From: Alloacidobacterium dinghuense | GTDB lineage: Bacteria > Acidobacteriota > Terriglobia > Terriglobales > Acidobacteriaceae | Assembly: GCF_014274465.1 (NCBI RefSeq) | Contig: NZ_CP060394.1 | Coordinates: forward strand, 2,666,001 to 2,730,000 | Reading direction: 5' to 3' | Length of the DNA: 64,000 nt | Shown here: positions 1-9,801 of the stretch, piece after piece | Position numbering within the stretch: the first letter of the stretch is position 1 | Layout of the letters: each line of letters begins with the position of its first letter | Made by a program: the position numbers and the translations under genes | Notes under the pieces: model-generated | What the model was told of the DNA's origin: nothing | Databases searched by the model: none | Seen by the model: only the letters and a program-made list of their open reading frames with translations

Positions 1-1965
1 TCCCGGCAATCCAGGCTGCTGCTGCATCCGCTTATTCACGCGGATACGGCCTTCCTTCTGGTACTGGTCCGTCAGGTTCGTCACAAAGACCGAGAACATA
101 TCCTCACGCCTCTGATTGAGAAGTGCATCGCGCGTCTGTTCGAAATTCTTCTGAATCTCATCCGGCGTCGGCTGTTGCTTTTCCGTCAGCTTCGCAACGA
201 CTCCGGTGCGCTGGCTATTGATCGGCTGGCTGATCTGTCCAACGTTCAGATCGAACAGAGTCGGAGCCGTAGACGACAACTGGCCCACATCGGGAACCTG
301 AGCGTCGCGACCCACCAGGTCGCTGCTCTTCATCGTCGCGCCGACTTCCTTTGCGGCCTTCGCCAGATCGTTCTCAGCTTTCGCCTTATCCGCAAGCTCA
401 TTGGTTTTGCGCGTCAGCAGCTGCGGCAGCTGGTCATCACGAAAGTCGTCAAGAATATGCGACTTGTACTCATCGAACGTCGGGGCATGCGCTGCGTGCA
501 CATCCTGCACCTCAAAGATCGCGAAGCCATCGCCGGTAGACGCAACCGCGGGAGCAGCGCCCTGCTTGGCTGAAAATGCGCTTGTCAGCATCTGCGATCC
601 GTCGGCCAGCGTAGGAATGATCGCATTCTGCGCGAGATAATCGGTCGTCACCACCTGCAGATGATGGGCAGCCGCCGTCTGCGCCATGCCGCTCTTCTGC
701 GCCTCGCTTGCCAGTTGCTGAGCGAATGCCTGTTGCGCCTGCGCTTCCTTCTGGCGCGTCAACACGGCCACAATCGTCGGCTTCACCTCATCCAGCGAAC
801 GCGTATGCGCCGTCTGCTTCTCCTCCGTTTGAATGATGTGGTAGCCGAACTTCGTGCGCACCAGGTCGGAAGTCTGTCCCGGCTGCAGTGCGAAGGCCGC
901 CTTGTCGAACTCCGGCACGGTGACGCCATGCTTGATGAAGCCAAGCTCGCCGCCCTGCTCCTTGCTGCCCGGATCATCGGAATTCTTCTTAGCAAGATCC
1001 GCGAAGTTGCCGCCATTGTGAAGCTGCTTGAGGATGTCTTCTGCCTTCTCCTTCGCCGCGGCATCCGCCTTCGCATCGGCATTCGGATCAACCTTGATCA
1101 GGATGTGCCGCACTTTTACCTGGTCTTCGACCTTGTAGTCGCTCTGGTGCTGGTTGTAGTACTGTTGCACCTCGGCATCAGTCACCTGCGGAGCGCCGCC
1201 GGGCAGATTCGCGGTCGTGAATGCGACGTACTCAATCTTCCGCGTCTCCGGAATCGCCTTCGCATACCGCGTCGTGTTCTGCTTGAAGAAGGCCTGCAAT
1301 TCGGTGTCGGTGGGATTGATGGTCTTCCGCAGGTCGTCCGCGCTCACTACCGCGTAGTCAAACTTGATCTTCGTCGCCTGCTGTACGTAGGAATCGCGCA
1401 CCTGCTGGTCGGAAACCGTAACACCCGCAGTTACAAATGACCGGAGCCGGTTTTCCTGCAGCTCCTTTTTCAGTTCTTTCTCAAACATCTCGCGCGAGAT
1501 GCCGAAGTTCTGCGAGACGAGACTCGCATACTGCTCATCGCCGACATAGTGTCCGTTCGGAAAGAGCACCTGGCCCCAGGTTCCGGTCCTCAGAAATGCG
1601 CGCAGATCCTCATCCGTCACATTCACTCCCAGACGGCCCGCTTCCTGCAACTCAATGTGCTGCTGAATGAGGCCCTGCCCGACGCGCTGCATCATGAAGG
1701 GCAGCACAAAATCAGGCAACTGCTGACGCTGCATCATGCGCTGCGCAAGCTGCTGCACTTCCTGTGTGGTAACGTCGTCCGTCGAACCAAAGATGCGGCC
1801 GAAGAAACCGGCTCCGCGAATCGTCGCGTAAGTATCGGAACTCGAAGTCGAATCACTGAAGATGCCCGGAACGAGCGTGATGACCATGGTGATGCAGGCA
1901 ACGGAAATAATGACGATGAAGATCGCCTTCACCGTGCGGCTGTCTTTCTGAAGAAAACGAATCAT
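1..1965 (-). CDS. PpiD/SurA-type membrane-anchored peptidyl-prolyl isomerase, 3' end missing
   Basis: A periplasmic folding helper that isomerises prolyl bonds in exported proteins. The gene starts at the ATG at 1965 and stays open for 655 codons to position 1, so its stop lies off the left edge. The N-terminus (MIRFLQKDSR) is followed by one hydrophobic anchor at about residues 13-33 and a SurA-N-like helical region. A parvulin rotamase domain spans roughly residues 275-375, with RHILIK, GGELGF and FGYHII motifs in the family order. A second, weaker C-terminal region follows, as in PpiD. The long plus-strand open frames across this region are shadows with no family resemblance. PpiD and SurA cannot be told apart with certainty, but the N-terminal anchor favours PpiD. 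Confidence 0.9.
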   Translation of the reverse strand, partial: MIRFLQKDSRTVKAIFIVIISVACITMVITLVPGIFSDSTSSSDTYATIRGAGFFGRIFGSTDDVTTQEVQQLAQRMMQRQQLPDFVLPFMMQRVGQGLIQQHIELQEAGRLGVNVTDEDLRAFLRTGTWGQVLFPNGHYVGDEQYASLVSQNFGISREMFEKELKKELQENRLRSFVTAGVTVSDQQVRDSYVQQATKIKFDYAVVSADDLRKTINPTDTELQAFFKQNTTRYAKAIPETRKIEYVAFTTANLPGGAPQVTDAEVQQYYNQHQSDYKVEDQVKVRHILIKVDPNADAKADAAAKEKAEDILKQLHNGGNFADLAKKNSDDPGSKEQGGELGFIKHGVTVPEFDKAAFALQPGQTSDLVRTKFGYHIIQTEEKQTAHTRSLDEVKPTIVAVLTRQKEAQAQQAFAQQLASEAQKSGMAQTAAAHHLQVVTTDYLAQNAIIPTLADGSQMLTSAFSAKQGAAPAVASTGDGFAIFEVQDVHAAHAPTFDEYKSHILDDFRDDQLPQLLTRKTNELADKAKAENDLAKAAKEVGATMKSSDLVGRDAQVPDVGQLSSTAPTLFDLNVGQISQPINSQRTGVVAKLTEKQQPTPDEIQKNFEQTRDALLNQRREDMFSVFVTNLTDQYQKEGRIRVNKRMQQQPGLPG

Positions 1966-2299
1966 GAATGGGTAATGACCTTCTTGATCTGGCGCTTTGC
2001 AGACGTCTCCGCGTCGCGGTAAACGGCTCATCCTGGCTCTGGCAGGAAGCTACCTGATTATAAATGACTTTCAATGTGCGAGCCTGGCTTCCGCCATTTC
2101 TCGAACAATCCAGGAAATTTCGCGCGCTGCCCTCAGGGTACGCCGGACAAACGCTTCTTCGGCATGATGGCCCTTTGGTTCTTCATCCTTTCTTAAGATT
2201 CTTCAGGAAAGATCTTTCTGGTTGCCAGTATCATCACTCGTGCCATGGACCGCTCAGTTTTCAGAGTGGTTTCCCCTTCACACGCACATTTCGGTAGAG

Positions 2300-2524
2300 A
2301 TGTACCGCTACACCTCAGGAGTCGCTCATATCGCCTCACAGTGCAACCCCAAGGATTTCGCCCATCGCCGTAACGATGACGGCAGCATGGATTCCATCTG
2401 CCTGCGTTGCTTTCGAACCGTCGCTACGGGAAAGACAGAGCACGATCTGGCGGGCAAAGAGAGACGTCACCGCTGCGAGGACGATCCCTTGTCTCGGCTT
2501 CCCAAATCGGAACCTCCAAAGTAA
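2300..2524 (+). CDS. Small zinc-ribbon-like hypothetical protein
   Basis: A 74-residue protein rich in charged residues. It contains HRRNDDGSMDSICLRCF followed about 20 residues later by RRHRC, giving a C-x2-C plus H-x-C arrangement that could bind a metal. I recall similar short DGS-x-DSIC-x2-CF proteins in acidobacteria, but cannot name a described family. The start chosen is the ATG at 2300, since residues upstream in the same frame look random. No strong Shine-Dalgarno sequence precedes it, only GTAGAG. It lies alone between the foldase gene, which reads the other way, and another small gene. Function unknown. Confidence 0.5.
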   Translation: MYRYTSGVAHIASQCNPKDFAHRRNDDGSMDSICLRCFRTVATGKTEHDLAGKERRHRCEDDPLSRLPKSEPPK

Positions 2525-2645
2525 CCCAATTCTGATTACAACAAGTTCCCGCCCGTGGAACCAATATGGGATAGGAATAAGGCGCTTTTCCCGCTAAAGT
2601 TCATTCATTTCTCGCCGATCCTTAGCAAGAACGAGGAGTGTTGAC

Positions 2646-2867
2646 TTGGGAACTGTAACGGCAATAAGCAGCAAACAGCAGGCAAAAAACAGAAGCTTTT
2701 GTTCCGTTCCCCCGTTTGATGTCTCAAAACGCCTTGATTTCGACTCAAATCTGAACAAACTGGAACTGAAAAAGCCTAACGGGTCCCTTCGCCAGCTATT
2801 GCTCTTCGAGCTGTTCCTGGGGCTGGGAATCGTAGGGATGTGGGCGCTCTTTCACCTGGCAGGCTGA
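2646..2867 (+). CDS. Small single-helix membrane protein, hypothetical
   Basis: A 73-residue protein starting at a TTG with a GAGGAG ribosome site about 7 bases upstream. The N-terminal two thirds are polar, with several lysines. The last 23 residues (from about LLLFELFLGL) form one hydrophobic segment, so it is probably a C-tail-anchored membrane protein. It converges on the metallophosphoesterase gene with 16 bases between the two stops. I do not recognise the family. The TTG start and small size keep confidence moderate. Confidence 0.45.
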   Translation: MGTVTAISSKQQAKNRSFCSVPPFDVSKRLDFDSNLNKLELKKPNGSLRQLLLFELFLGLGIVGMWALFHLAG

Positions 2868-2883
2868 AGTAACGCATTATCCG

Positions 2884-3756
2884 CTAACCCAGTGTAATTA
2901 CAGTGATTTCCGGCGGACAGTTAAAGCGGAACGGCAGCCCTGTCGTGCCGATTCCTCGGTTCACATACAGCTGCGTGCGCCCAACCTGAAAATGTCCCTC
3001 AATATATTCCTTGCCCAGCGGGGGTAGCTGCACCGGCGGCAGAAACGGAATCCGCACCTGCCCTCCATGCGTGTGCCCTGAGAGCATCAGATCGACATCA
3101 TATTTTGCTACAGTCGGCAGGATATCCGGCTCATGCGCCAGCAAAATCACGCGCTCGTCGTCCCTGATCGCGGTCTTTGGAATGGCTCTATTAAAGTCCG
3201 GGCGAATATGGCTCTCCAACGCATCGGTAACCCCTGCCAGCCAGATGCGCTTGCCCTCGCGCTCCAGCGGTATTGCCGCATTTTCCAGCAACGGAATGCC
3301 GTGGCAGGTCAAAGCATCCCCAGCCGCAGCTTCACTCACGATGCAGTCATGGTTTCCCAGCACGGCATAGCGCAGCGGACATTCGATCCGTGTCAGCAAC
3401 TCGCCGCACTCATAGGCCCAGCCAATCGACCGATACCGGGCAATCGGCCCGTAGCTCACAAAATCGCCAGTCAGCGCTACAAGATCGGGCTTGAGCCCAT
3501 TCACCTCATGCAGCACCAGCTTAAGGAACGACGCCTCGGTAAATTCCTTGAAGTGGATATCCGAGATCTGCACAATGCGAAAGCCTTTGAAGCTCTCCGG
3601 CAGCCCCGGAATCACAATTGTGCGCTTAACGATATCGAGTTCATGCCGCGCAATCTCGCCCGCATAGAAGGCAAGGCCGACCACTGAAAGACCGGATATT
3701 CCCAGGAATTGTCGTCGGGTAAGAAGGCGTTCCTTCTCAGCGGCAATAACTTCCAT
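2884..3756 (-). CDS. Tat-exported metallophosphoesterase (YaeI/YkuE type)
   Basis: A calcineurin-like phosphoesterase, probably acting outside the cytoplasm on phosphodiesters or lipid-linked phosphates. The ligand motifs appear in family order: DIHF, GDFVSYG, GNHD and GHTHGGQVRIP, giving a complete two-metal centre. The N-terminus carries a twin-arginine signal (LTRRQFLGISG) followed by a hydrophobic stretch. This supports the ATG at 3756 (290 residues), although the frame stays open to a TTG at 3846. AGAAAGG sits directly against the ATG, which is closer than ideal. The YkuE/YaeI relatives are Tat substrates, in agreement. The exact substrate is unknown. Confidence 0.85.
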   Translation of the reverse strand: MEVIAAEKERLLTRRQFLGISGLSVVGLAFYAGEIARHELDIVKRTIVIPGLPESFKGFRIVQISDIHFKEFTEASFLKLVLHEVNGLKPDLVALTGDFVSYGPIARYRSIGWAYECGELLTRIECPLRYAVLGNHDCIVSEAAAGDALTCHGIPLLENAAIPLEREGKRIWLAGVTDALESHIRPDFNRAIPKTAIRDDERVILLAHEPDILPTVAKYDVDLMLSGHTHGGQVRIPFLPPVQLPPLGKEYIEGHFQVGRTQLYVNRGIGTTGLPFRFNCPPEITVITLG

Positions 3757-3930
3757 CCTTTCTATGATACCGGCAATTGTTTTCAAGTCGTTTCCAACAG
3801 CACAGAACGACCGGTAAAGACCCCTCCTCTGCCAATATGCAATCAAATCAATGCAGCGTGAACCGGTCGCCGACTTAAATCATCGAATCCCTGCTTTGCA
3901 CTTTCAACGTATCTCGTTGAAAATCTGCCC

Positions 3931-6183
3931 ATGCGTGCGAACGGTATTTTTTTTGTTTTACTTCTGGTGGCTGGCCCATTATCAGCACAGACATCCTCCG
4001 TCCAGGATTCGCAACCGCCTTACAAACAGCAAAATCTGCCTACCGAAGATCGTATTCATGATCTCGTCAGCCGCATGACTCTCGAAGAAAAAGCTCGCCA
4101 ACTGGACATGTACGCAGGCGTGCCGGACCTCATCGACAAAGCGACGGACAAGACCCACGCCGCTCCCGGCGCGACATTCCAGCCCGCCCCCGCTGAAAAG
4201 CTCCTCGGCAATCTTGGCGTTGGCAGCATCCACGACCTCTATCCGAGCGCTGCGTTGGCAAACTCAATTCAGAAATGGGTCATGCAGCATTCACGTCTCG
4301 GAATTCCCGCACTCTTCATCGAAGAAGGCCTGCATGGCTACAGCGACGGAACCGTCTTCCCGGCCCCCATCAATCTCGCCGCAACCTGGAACACGAACAT
4401 TGCACGCCAAACCGGAGCAGCCATCGCCTCGGAAGCGCGCGCTGCTGGCGTTGACATGATTCTCGCCCCGGTTCTCGATCTTGCCCGCGAACCCCGCTGG
4501 GGGCGCATCGAGGAGGACTTCGGCGAAGACCCCTACCTCACCGGACAATTTGGTCTCGCCTATGTGCAGGGAGCGCAGGGAGACTCACTCGCCTCCGACC
4601 GCTCGGTCGTCACCGAACCAAAACACTTCGCAGGCCATGGCTCGCCTGAGAGCGGCCTGAACACTTCGCCTGTGCACATGGGAGAACGCGAGCTTCGCAC
4701 GATCATGCTCAAGGGCTTCGAGCCGGCTTTTCGCGAAGGTCATGCCATGAGCGTGATGGCCGCCTATCATGAGATCGACGGTGTGCCCGTCGCCGAAGAC
4801 ACTCACCTCTTTGAAGACATTCTCCGCGGAGAATGGGGCTTTCGCGGCTTCGTCCTCTCCGATCTTGGCGCCATTCGCCGCATCTTGGAAGACCACCACA
4901 CCGCCGCTACACCGAATCAGGCGATTGTCGATTCCATCACCGCAGGCGTGGATATGCAGTTCTACGATTTCGACCACGCCACCTTTCAGAACGCCGTCAT
5001 GGCTGGCTTCAAAGATGGAACGCTTACCGGAGAAGACTTGGACGGAGCCGTCGGTTCGGTCCTCCGCGTCAAATTCAAGCTGGGTCTCTTCGACCACCCC
5101 TTCACCGATCCGACCCTCACCGAGCGCGTCAAGCGCAACCCCGAACACCTTGCGATCTCGCTCGATTCCGCGCGGCAATCGATGACGCTGCTTAAGAATG
5201 ACAACCACACGCTGCCGCTACCGAAAACACTCAAGCGAATCGCTCTCATCGGTCCCAACGGCAACGTCGCCCGCTACGGTGACTACGAAGACGAAAAGAA
5301 CGGGAAGCACATCAGCATCCTCGACGGTCTGCGCACGCTCCTGCCTGACACGCAAGTTGACTTCGATGAAGGAACTGACATTCCTCAAGCAGTGGCAAAA
5401 GCGCGCACTGCCGATATAGCCATCCTTGCATTGGGCGAGCATCAGGGCATCTCCGGCGAAAGCTTTGATCGCCAGACTCTCGACCTGCCCGGCAATCAGG
5501 AAGCGCTTCTCGAGGCCGTCGCAGCGACAGGCAAGCCAGTCGTGCTCGTCCTTGAAAACGGCCGCCCGCTCACCATCGCATGGGCCGCGGAACACGTGCC
5601 CGCGATCCTCGAAGCCTGGTATCCCGGAGAATTCGGCGGCCAGGCTGTCGCCGAGACACTCTTCGGCAACAATAACCCGGGCGGCAAACTTACCATCACG
5701 TTTCCCCGCAGCATCGGACAAGTTCCGGTCTTTTATAACTCCGACCCATCCAAGACCGGCAAATATGTGGACGGAAGCAGCCAGCCTCTCTTCCTTTTCG
5801 GCTATGGGCTCAGCTACACAACCTTCGCCTTTGGCAATCTGGCAGTAACCTCGCCCGCAGCCAGCAGCAATGACGATGTAATCGTAACCGTAAATGTGAC
5901 AAATACCGGAGACAAGCCTGGCGACGAAGTGGCCCAGCTTTACCTGCATCACGACGTCAGCAGCGTGGAAGTTCCCAATAAAGCGTTAAAGGGTTTCGAG
6001 CGCCTGCATCTCAACCCCGGCGAACACCGCACAGTAACTTTCCACCTCAAGCAAAGCGAACTCGCTGTCTGGAACTTGAAACACCAGTGGGCGGTCGAGC
6101 CGGGCAGCTACACGATCATGGTCGGCAATTCTTCGCTGGCCGATCTCAAAGGCACCTTCACTATCACCGGAAACAAAAATTGA
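3931..6183 (+). CDS. Secreted GH3 beta-glucosidase/beta-xylosidase
   Basis: A family 3 glycoside hydrolase of 750 residues that releases sugars from the non-reducing ends of beta-glucans or xylo-oligosaccharides. Residues 1-20 form a signal peptide ending in SAQ. The N-terminal barrel runs to about residue 370, with a KH substrate motif at 231-232 and the likely nucleophile Asp311 in GFVLSDLG. The C-terminal alpha/beta sandwich follows. A fibronectin-III-like domain closes the protein at about residues 650-735 (GDEVAQLYL, KGFERLHL). Length and domain order match BglX-like enzymes. The substrate cannot be read from sequence. The ADOP permease follows after 57 bases, possibly on the same transcript. 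Confidence 0.93.
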   Translation: MRANGIFFVLLLVAGPLSAQTSSVQDSQPPYKQQNLPTEDRIHDLVSRMTLEEKARQLDMYAGVPDLIDKATDKTHAAPGATFQPAPAEKLLGNLGVGSIHDLYPSAALANSIQKWVMQHSRLGIPALFIEEGLHGYSDGTVFPAPINLAATWNTNIARQTGAAIASEARAAGVDMILAPVLDLAREPRWGRIEEDFGEDPYLTGQFGLAYVQGAQGDSLASDRSVVTEPKHFAGHGSPESGLNTSPVHMGERELRTIMLKGFEPAFREGHAMSVMAAYHEIDGVPVAEDTHLFEDILRGEWGFRGFVLSDLGAIRRILEDHHTAATPNQAIVDSITAGVDMQFYDFDHATFQNAVMAGFKDGTLTGEDLDGAVGSVLRVKFKLGLFDHPFTDPTLTERVKRNPEHLAISLDSARQSMTLLKNDNHTLPLPKTLKRIALIGPNGNVARYGDYEDEKNGKHISILDGLRTLLPDTQVDFDEGTDIPQAVAKARTADIAILALGEHQGISGESFDRQTLDLPGNQEALLEAVAATGKPVVLVLENGRPLTIAWAAEHVPAILEAWYPGEFGGQAVAETLFGNNNPGGKLTITFPRSIGQVPVFYNSDPSKTGKYVDGSSQPLFLFGYGLSYTTFAFGNLAVTSPAASSNDDVIVTVNVTNTGDKPGDEVAQLYLHHDVSSVEVPNKALKGFERLHLNPGEHRTVTFHLKQSELAVWNLKHQWAVEPGSYTIMVGNSSLADLKGTFTITGNKN

Positions 6184-6240
6184 TGTCTCACGGAACCATC
6201 GCACTCTCCATCTCGTAGTCCTTTCAAACAGAGAGGGCTT

Positions 6241-8682
6241 ATGGCACAACTGCGGCAGGATCTGGCCTATACCTTTCGTCGCCTTTCCAAAACACCGGGC
6301 CTCGTGCTCGCTGTGGTCATTTCCATCGGACTTGGGCTAGCTGCCAACTCGACCATCTTCTCCATGGTCAGCCGCTTCGTACTCACGCCTCCGCCCGTAG
6401 GCGATCCCGGCTCACTGCTGTCCCTGAAGACCACCGACAAGAACGAGTGCTGCAGCAACTTCCCCTGGCCGCTTTACACTGACCTGCGCGACCAGGCAAA
6501 ATCCTTCTCCGGCCTCGCCGCCTATGATGAACTCCTGCCCGCTTCCATCGGCGGCAATGGCGAACCTGAGCGCCTTTGGGGACAAGCCGCCACAGCCAAC
6601 TACTTCGATGTAGCCCAGATGCGCATGGCCCTCGGCCGCGGCTTTCTCCCGAGCGAGGAGCGACAACAGGTCATCGTTCTCGGCTACCGCGTCTGGCAGC
6701 GCCGCTTCGCATCCGACGCTGCCATCATCGGCAAAGCCATCCCACTCTCCGGACATCCCTATACAGTCGTCGGCGTAGCCCCCCCAGGCTTCCATGGCCT
6801 CGATTCCATCCTCGATCCGCAATACTGGGTTCCACTCGGCAACATCGAAACTCTCGCCCCGGGCTCCGCCGGAAGTATCGTGAGCGTATGGCAAGGACGT
6901 GATAATCACTGGCTCGCGGTCATTGGCCGTCTCACTGCGGGCACCACACAGACGCAAGCAGCCAACGAACTGACAACGCTCTCCCAGAGTTTTGCCAAGG
7001 CCTACCCCGCAACCGACAAAGACCTCGGCTTCTACACCGACCGGGCCGGTGCCCTGCCACCGCGTGAGAAGTCCATGACCCTGCTCTTTCTCGCCGCCCT
7101 CTCCATTGTGGTTCTGCTCGTCCTCGCCATCGCCTGCGCCAATGTCGTGAACCTGCTTCTCGCCAACGCCGCCGCCCGCCAGCGTGAAATGGCCGTCCGC
7201 ATCGCCCTCGGAGCCACGCGCAAACTGCTCCTGCGCCAGATGCTTCTCGAAAGCGTCATCCTAGCCCTGGGCGGCGGACTCGTCGGCACCGGGCTATCGC
7301 TGTGGGCCACATCCGCTCTCGCCGTATTCCACATACCCGCACCCGTTCCCATCGATACGAACCTCAGCATCGATTGGCGCGTCCTGCTCTACACCTTTGT
7401 TCTAAGCGTCGGCACCGGACTGTTCTTCGGCCTCATTCCCGCATTGATCGCCTCACGCCCCATCCTCACCAGCGCCCTGAAAGGCGAAGACGCGCTCGCG
7501 CGACCCGGCCGCCGCATCACCTTGCGCAACATCCTCGTCGTCGCGCAGATCGCCATGTCTATCATCCTGCTCTCTGCCACCGGACTCTTTCTGCGCAGCC
7601 TCGAACACGCTTCCACCATCGATCCCGGCTTCCGCTCGCGCAACGTCCTCATGGTCTCCGTCGATCCGCGCGTCCACGGCTACACATCTGAGCACACAGC
7701 GCAATTCCTCACCCAATCGCGCGACCGCCTCGCCGCCATCCCCGGCGTCATCTCCGCCGCCGCGACGGACAGCGTGCCGCTCTCCGGAGGCAACCGCAGT
7801 GACGGCATGGCAGCCGAGGGTAACCCGAAGCAAGAGGCCCCCATCGTCGAAATGTACATGGCTACGCCCGGATACTTTGAAACCCTCGGCATCCCCCGCA
7901 TCGCGGGCCGCGACTTCGCCAATGAATCGCCCACCGGACCAAAGGTAGCTGTCATCAATAAAGCCCTCGCCGAAAAGCTCTTCCCCGGCTTGAACCCCAT
8001 CGGCCAGCACGTCCGCGATGGCGACACACTTTACGAAGTCATCGGCGTTGTCGGCAATATCAAGTCGCGCTTCATCGGCGAAGACACCCGTCCCGTTCTC
8101 TTCCGCTCGCTCGCACAAAGTATCGGCAGCGACCCTTCTTTTCTCGGCTACACCCTCATCATCCATTCGGAAGGCGATACGGCAAATCTGCTCTCCGCCG
8201 TACGGCAGCAGATTCACGCGCTCGACCCGGCCATGGCCGTCTACAACGCTGAGACCATCGAAGGGCACATCAGCAGCGCACTTTTTCTACCGCGCCTCGC
8301 CGGAACCCTCTTCGGCGTCTTCGGCTTCATCGGCCTCGTGCTCGCAGCCGTCGGACTCTACGGCGTCATGAGCTACGCCGTCAGCCGCCGCACGCGCGAA
8401 ATCGGCATCCGCATCGCCCTCGGTGCGCAACTCGCAGCCATCCAGCGCCTCATCCTGCGCCAGGGAATGATTCTCACTCTCATCGCGCTCGTCCTCGGCC
8501 TGCCCGCATCTCTCGCTGCGACAAAACTCTTCAACAGCTTCCTATATGGAGTCCGTCCGCACGACGCGCTCACCTTCACGTTGGTGCCGGTCTTTCTCGC
8601 AACCGTAGCCCTCGTAGCCAGCTGGATCCCAGCCCGCCGCGCTTCCAAAGTAGACCCACAAACCACCCTGCGTTACGAGTGA
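6241..8682 (+). CDS. ADOP-family MacB/FtsX-type permease without ATPase
   Basis: An 813-residue membrane protein of the acidobacterial duplicated orphan permease family. It has an N-terminal helix, a large MacB-like periplasmic domain, an FtsX three-helix block at about residues 275-400, a second periplasmic domain, and a second FtsX block at about 680-800. Both blocks contain the signature REMAVRIALGA or REIGIRIALGA. The C-terminus ends in the family hallmark DPQTTLRYE. ADOPs occur in many copies and lack a cognate ATPase gene next door, as here. Their substrates are unknown. A short remnant of a second copy lies at 11673-11705. The GH3 gene is immediately upstream. Confidence 0.93.
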   Translation: MAQLRQDLAYTFRRLSKTPGLVLAVVISIGLGLAANSTIFSMVSRFVLTPPPVGDPGSLLSLKTTDKNECCSNFPWPLYTDLRDQAKSFSGLAAYDELLPASIGGNGEPERLWGQAATANYFDVAQMRMALGRGFLPSEERQQVIVLGYRVWQRRFASDAAIIGKAIPLSGHPYTVVGVAPPGFHGLDSILDPQYWVPLGNIETLAPGSAGSIVSVWQGRDNHWLAVIGRLTAGTTQTQAANELTTLSQSFAKAYPATDKDLGFYTDRAGALPPREKSMTLLFLAALSIVVLLVLAIACANVVNLLLANAAARQREMAVRIALGATRKLLLRQMLLESVILALGGGLVGTGLSLWATSALAVFHIPAPVPIDTNLSIDWRVLLYTFVLSVGTGLFFGLIPALIASRPILTSALKGEDALARPGRRITLRNILVVAQIAMSIILLSATGLFLRSLEHASTIDPGFRSRNVLMVSVDPRVHGYTSEHTAQFLTQSRDRLAAIPGVISAAATDSVPLSGGNRSDGMAAEGNPKQEAPIVEMYMATPGYFETLGIPRIAGRDFANESPTGPKVAVINKALAEKLFPGLNPIGQHVRDGDTLYEVIGVVGNIKSRFIGEDTRPVLFRSLAQSIGSDPSFLGYTLIIHSEGDTANLLSAVRQQIHALDPAMAVYNAETIEGHISSALFLPRLAGTLFGVFGFIGLVLAAVGLYGVMSYAVSRRTREIGIRIALGAQLAAIQRLILRQGMILTLIALVLGLPASLAATKLFNSFLYGVRPHDALTFTLVPVFLATVALVASWIPARRASKVDPQTTLRYE

Positions 8683-8694
8683 CCTGGTGGATCT

Positions 8695-8720
8695 GTCATC
8701 CTGAGCGAAGAGAAGGATCT
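8695..8720 (+). repeat. Dispersed intergenic repeat, GTCATCCTGAG family
   Basis: A short element reading GTCATCCTGAGCGAAG and ending in GAAGGATCT, just after the ADOP stop. Reverse-oriented copies lie at 39623-39666 and 40326-40357. It is noncoding and always sits between genes. The rest of the 261-base gap before the next gene shows no further gene. Confidence 0.7.
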
Positions 8721-8943
8721 GCTTTTCTCCGCACATGGCACGAAACAAGATGCTGACCCATCCTTTGCGCAGCGAAAGTGCGAACAACAAATTGTTCACG
8801 CGGGACATTTGTGTCGAGACATGACGGAACCCACATTTTGCTGTTGAGCGGCACGTCTCTCGTGCTAGGCTCATCGCACCTCCCCGACCAGGCGCAACTC
8901 ACTACCGCGCTTGTCGTCTGAGGCGAGCGAGGTCGAGGTTTTT

Positions 8944-9687
8944 ATGGCTTCGCTTTCCCAAGGCGCTATCGCGCGCCCGCTAAATCCGGCTATCGGCCGC
9001 AACGGCCTCATCGACCGCTACTTCTATTTCGCCATGTCACTGCTGTTTGCCGCGATTGTGCTCCTCGGCTTTAGTCGCACGGTCAACAAAAACCTGTTCC
9101 ATCCCGCCATTCCGCGGCCGCTCCTTTTGTCGTTCCACGCCGCAGCGTTTTCCGCATGGGTGATGTTCTTCATCTTTCAATCTGCGCTGGTGCGCAAGCA
9201 CAACGTAAAGTTGCATCGTCTTCTCGGATGGTTCGGGGCCGCGCTTGGCGCCATAATGGTCCCGCTGGGAGTTACGACCTCCATTGTCATGGGTCACTTC
9301 GATGCCGTTCAGCTTCATCTATCCGATCCGACCTTTTTGAGCATTCCCTTCTACGACATGCTTGCCTTCGCCGTGTCGCTTGGGCTTGCCATCTACTGGC
9401 GTCGCAAACCCGAATCGCATCGGCGGCTTCTCTTCATCGCAACATGCTCGCTCATGGACGCGGCTTTCGGGCGCTTCGACTTTCTATTCAACAACAATCT
9501 CTTCTTCCCATGCCTCGACACGCTCATCCTGCTCGGTGTCGCTCGCGATCTCCTGGTCAACCGGCGCGCGCACCCTGTGTACCGCTACGCACTGCCGCTC
9601 GTAATCGTTGGACAGAGCCTGTCAATTTACCTGTGGCGAGGCGCTCCCTCCTGGTGGCTCAGCATTACCAATGCAATGCTCAGATGA
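8944..9687 (+). CDS. Seven-helix membrane protein, hypothetical
   Basis: A 247-residue polytopic membrane protein with about seven hydrophobic segments (for example FAMSLLFAAIVLLGF near residue 30 and LPLVIVGQSLSIYLW near the C-terminus). The loop KLHRLLGWFG after the second helix pair resembles the HR-x2-G signature of DUF2306-like proteins, but I cannot assign the family firmly. The ATG at 8944 is preceded by GAGG at a spacing of 6, which is better than an upstream TTG at 8911. It stands alone between the ADOP permease and the peptidase/TPR gene. Function unknown. Confidence 0.75.
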   Translation: MASLSQGAIARPLNPAIGRNGLIDRYFYFAMSLLFAAIVLLGFSRTVNKNLFHPAIPRPLLLSFHAAAFSAWVMFFIFQSALVRKHNVKLHRLLGWFGAALGAIMVPLGVTTSIVMGHFDAVQLHLSDPTFLSIPFYDMLAFAVSLGLAIYWRRKPESHRRLLFIATCSLMDAAFGRFDFLFNNNLFFPCLDTLILLGVARDLLVNRRAHPVYRYALPLVIVGQSLSIYLWRGAPSWWLSITNAMLR

Positions 9688-9801
9688 TCTGACACTGCTT
9701 GACGCGAAACCCGTTTCCGCTCGTGAGCCATTTAGAATTCGTGTCCCCAAACAAGTCCTTCAACCAGGTCCTACGCCCCTGCTAGAATCCCTCCACCATC
9801 C

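Noticed and set aside
661-1440. Long plus-strand open frame of 259 codons
   Set aside because: It lies antisense to the PpiD gene, is extremely Leu/Arg-rich and has no family resemblance. The minus frame is open across the whole region with clear parvulin motifs.
2207-2218. 12-base palindrome GAAAGATCTTTC as an operator
   Set aside because: A single short palindrome with no second copy and no link to a regulator; may be chance.
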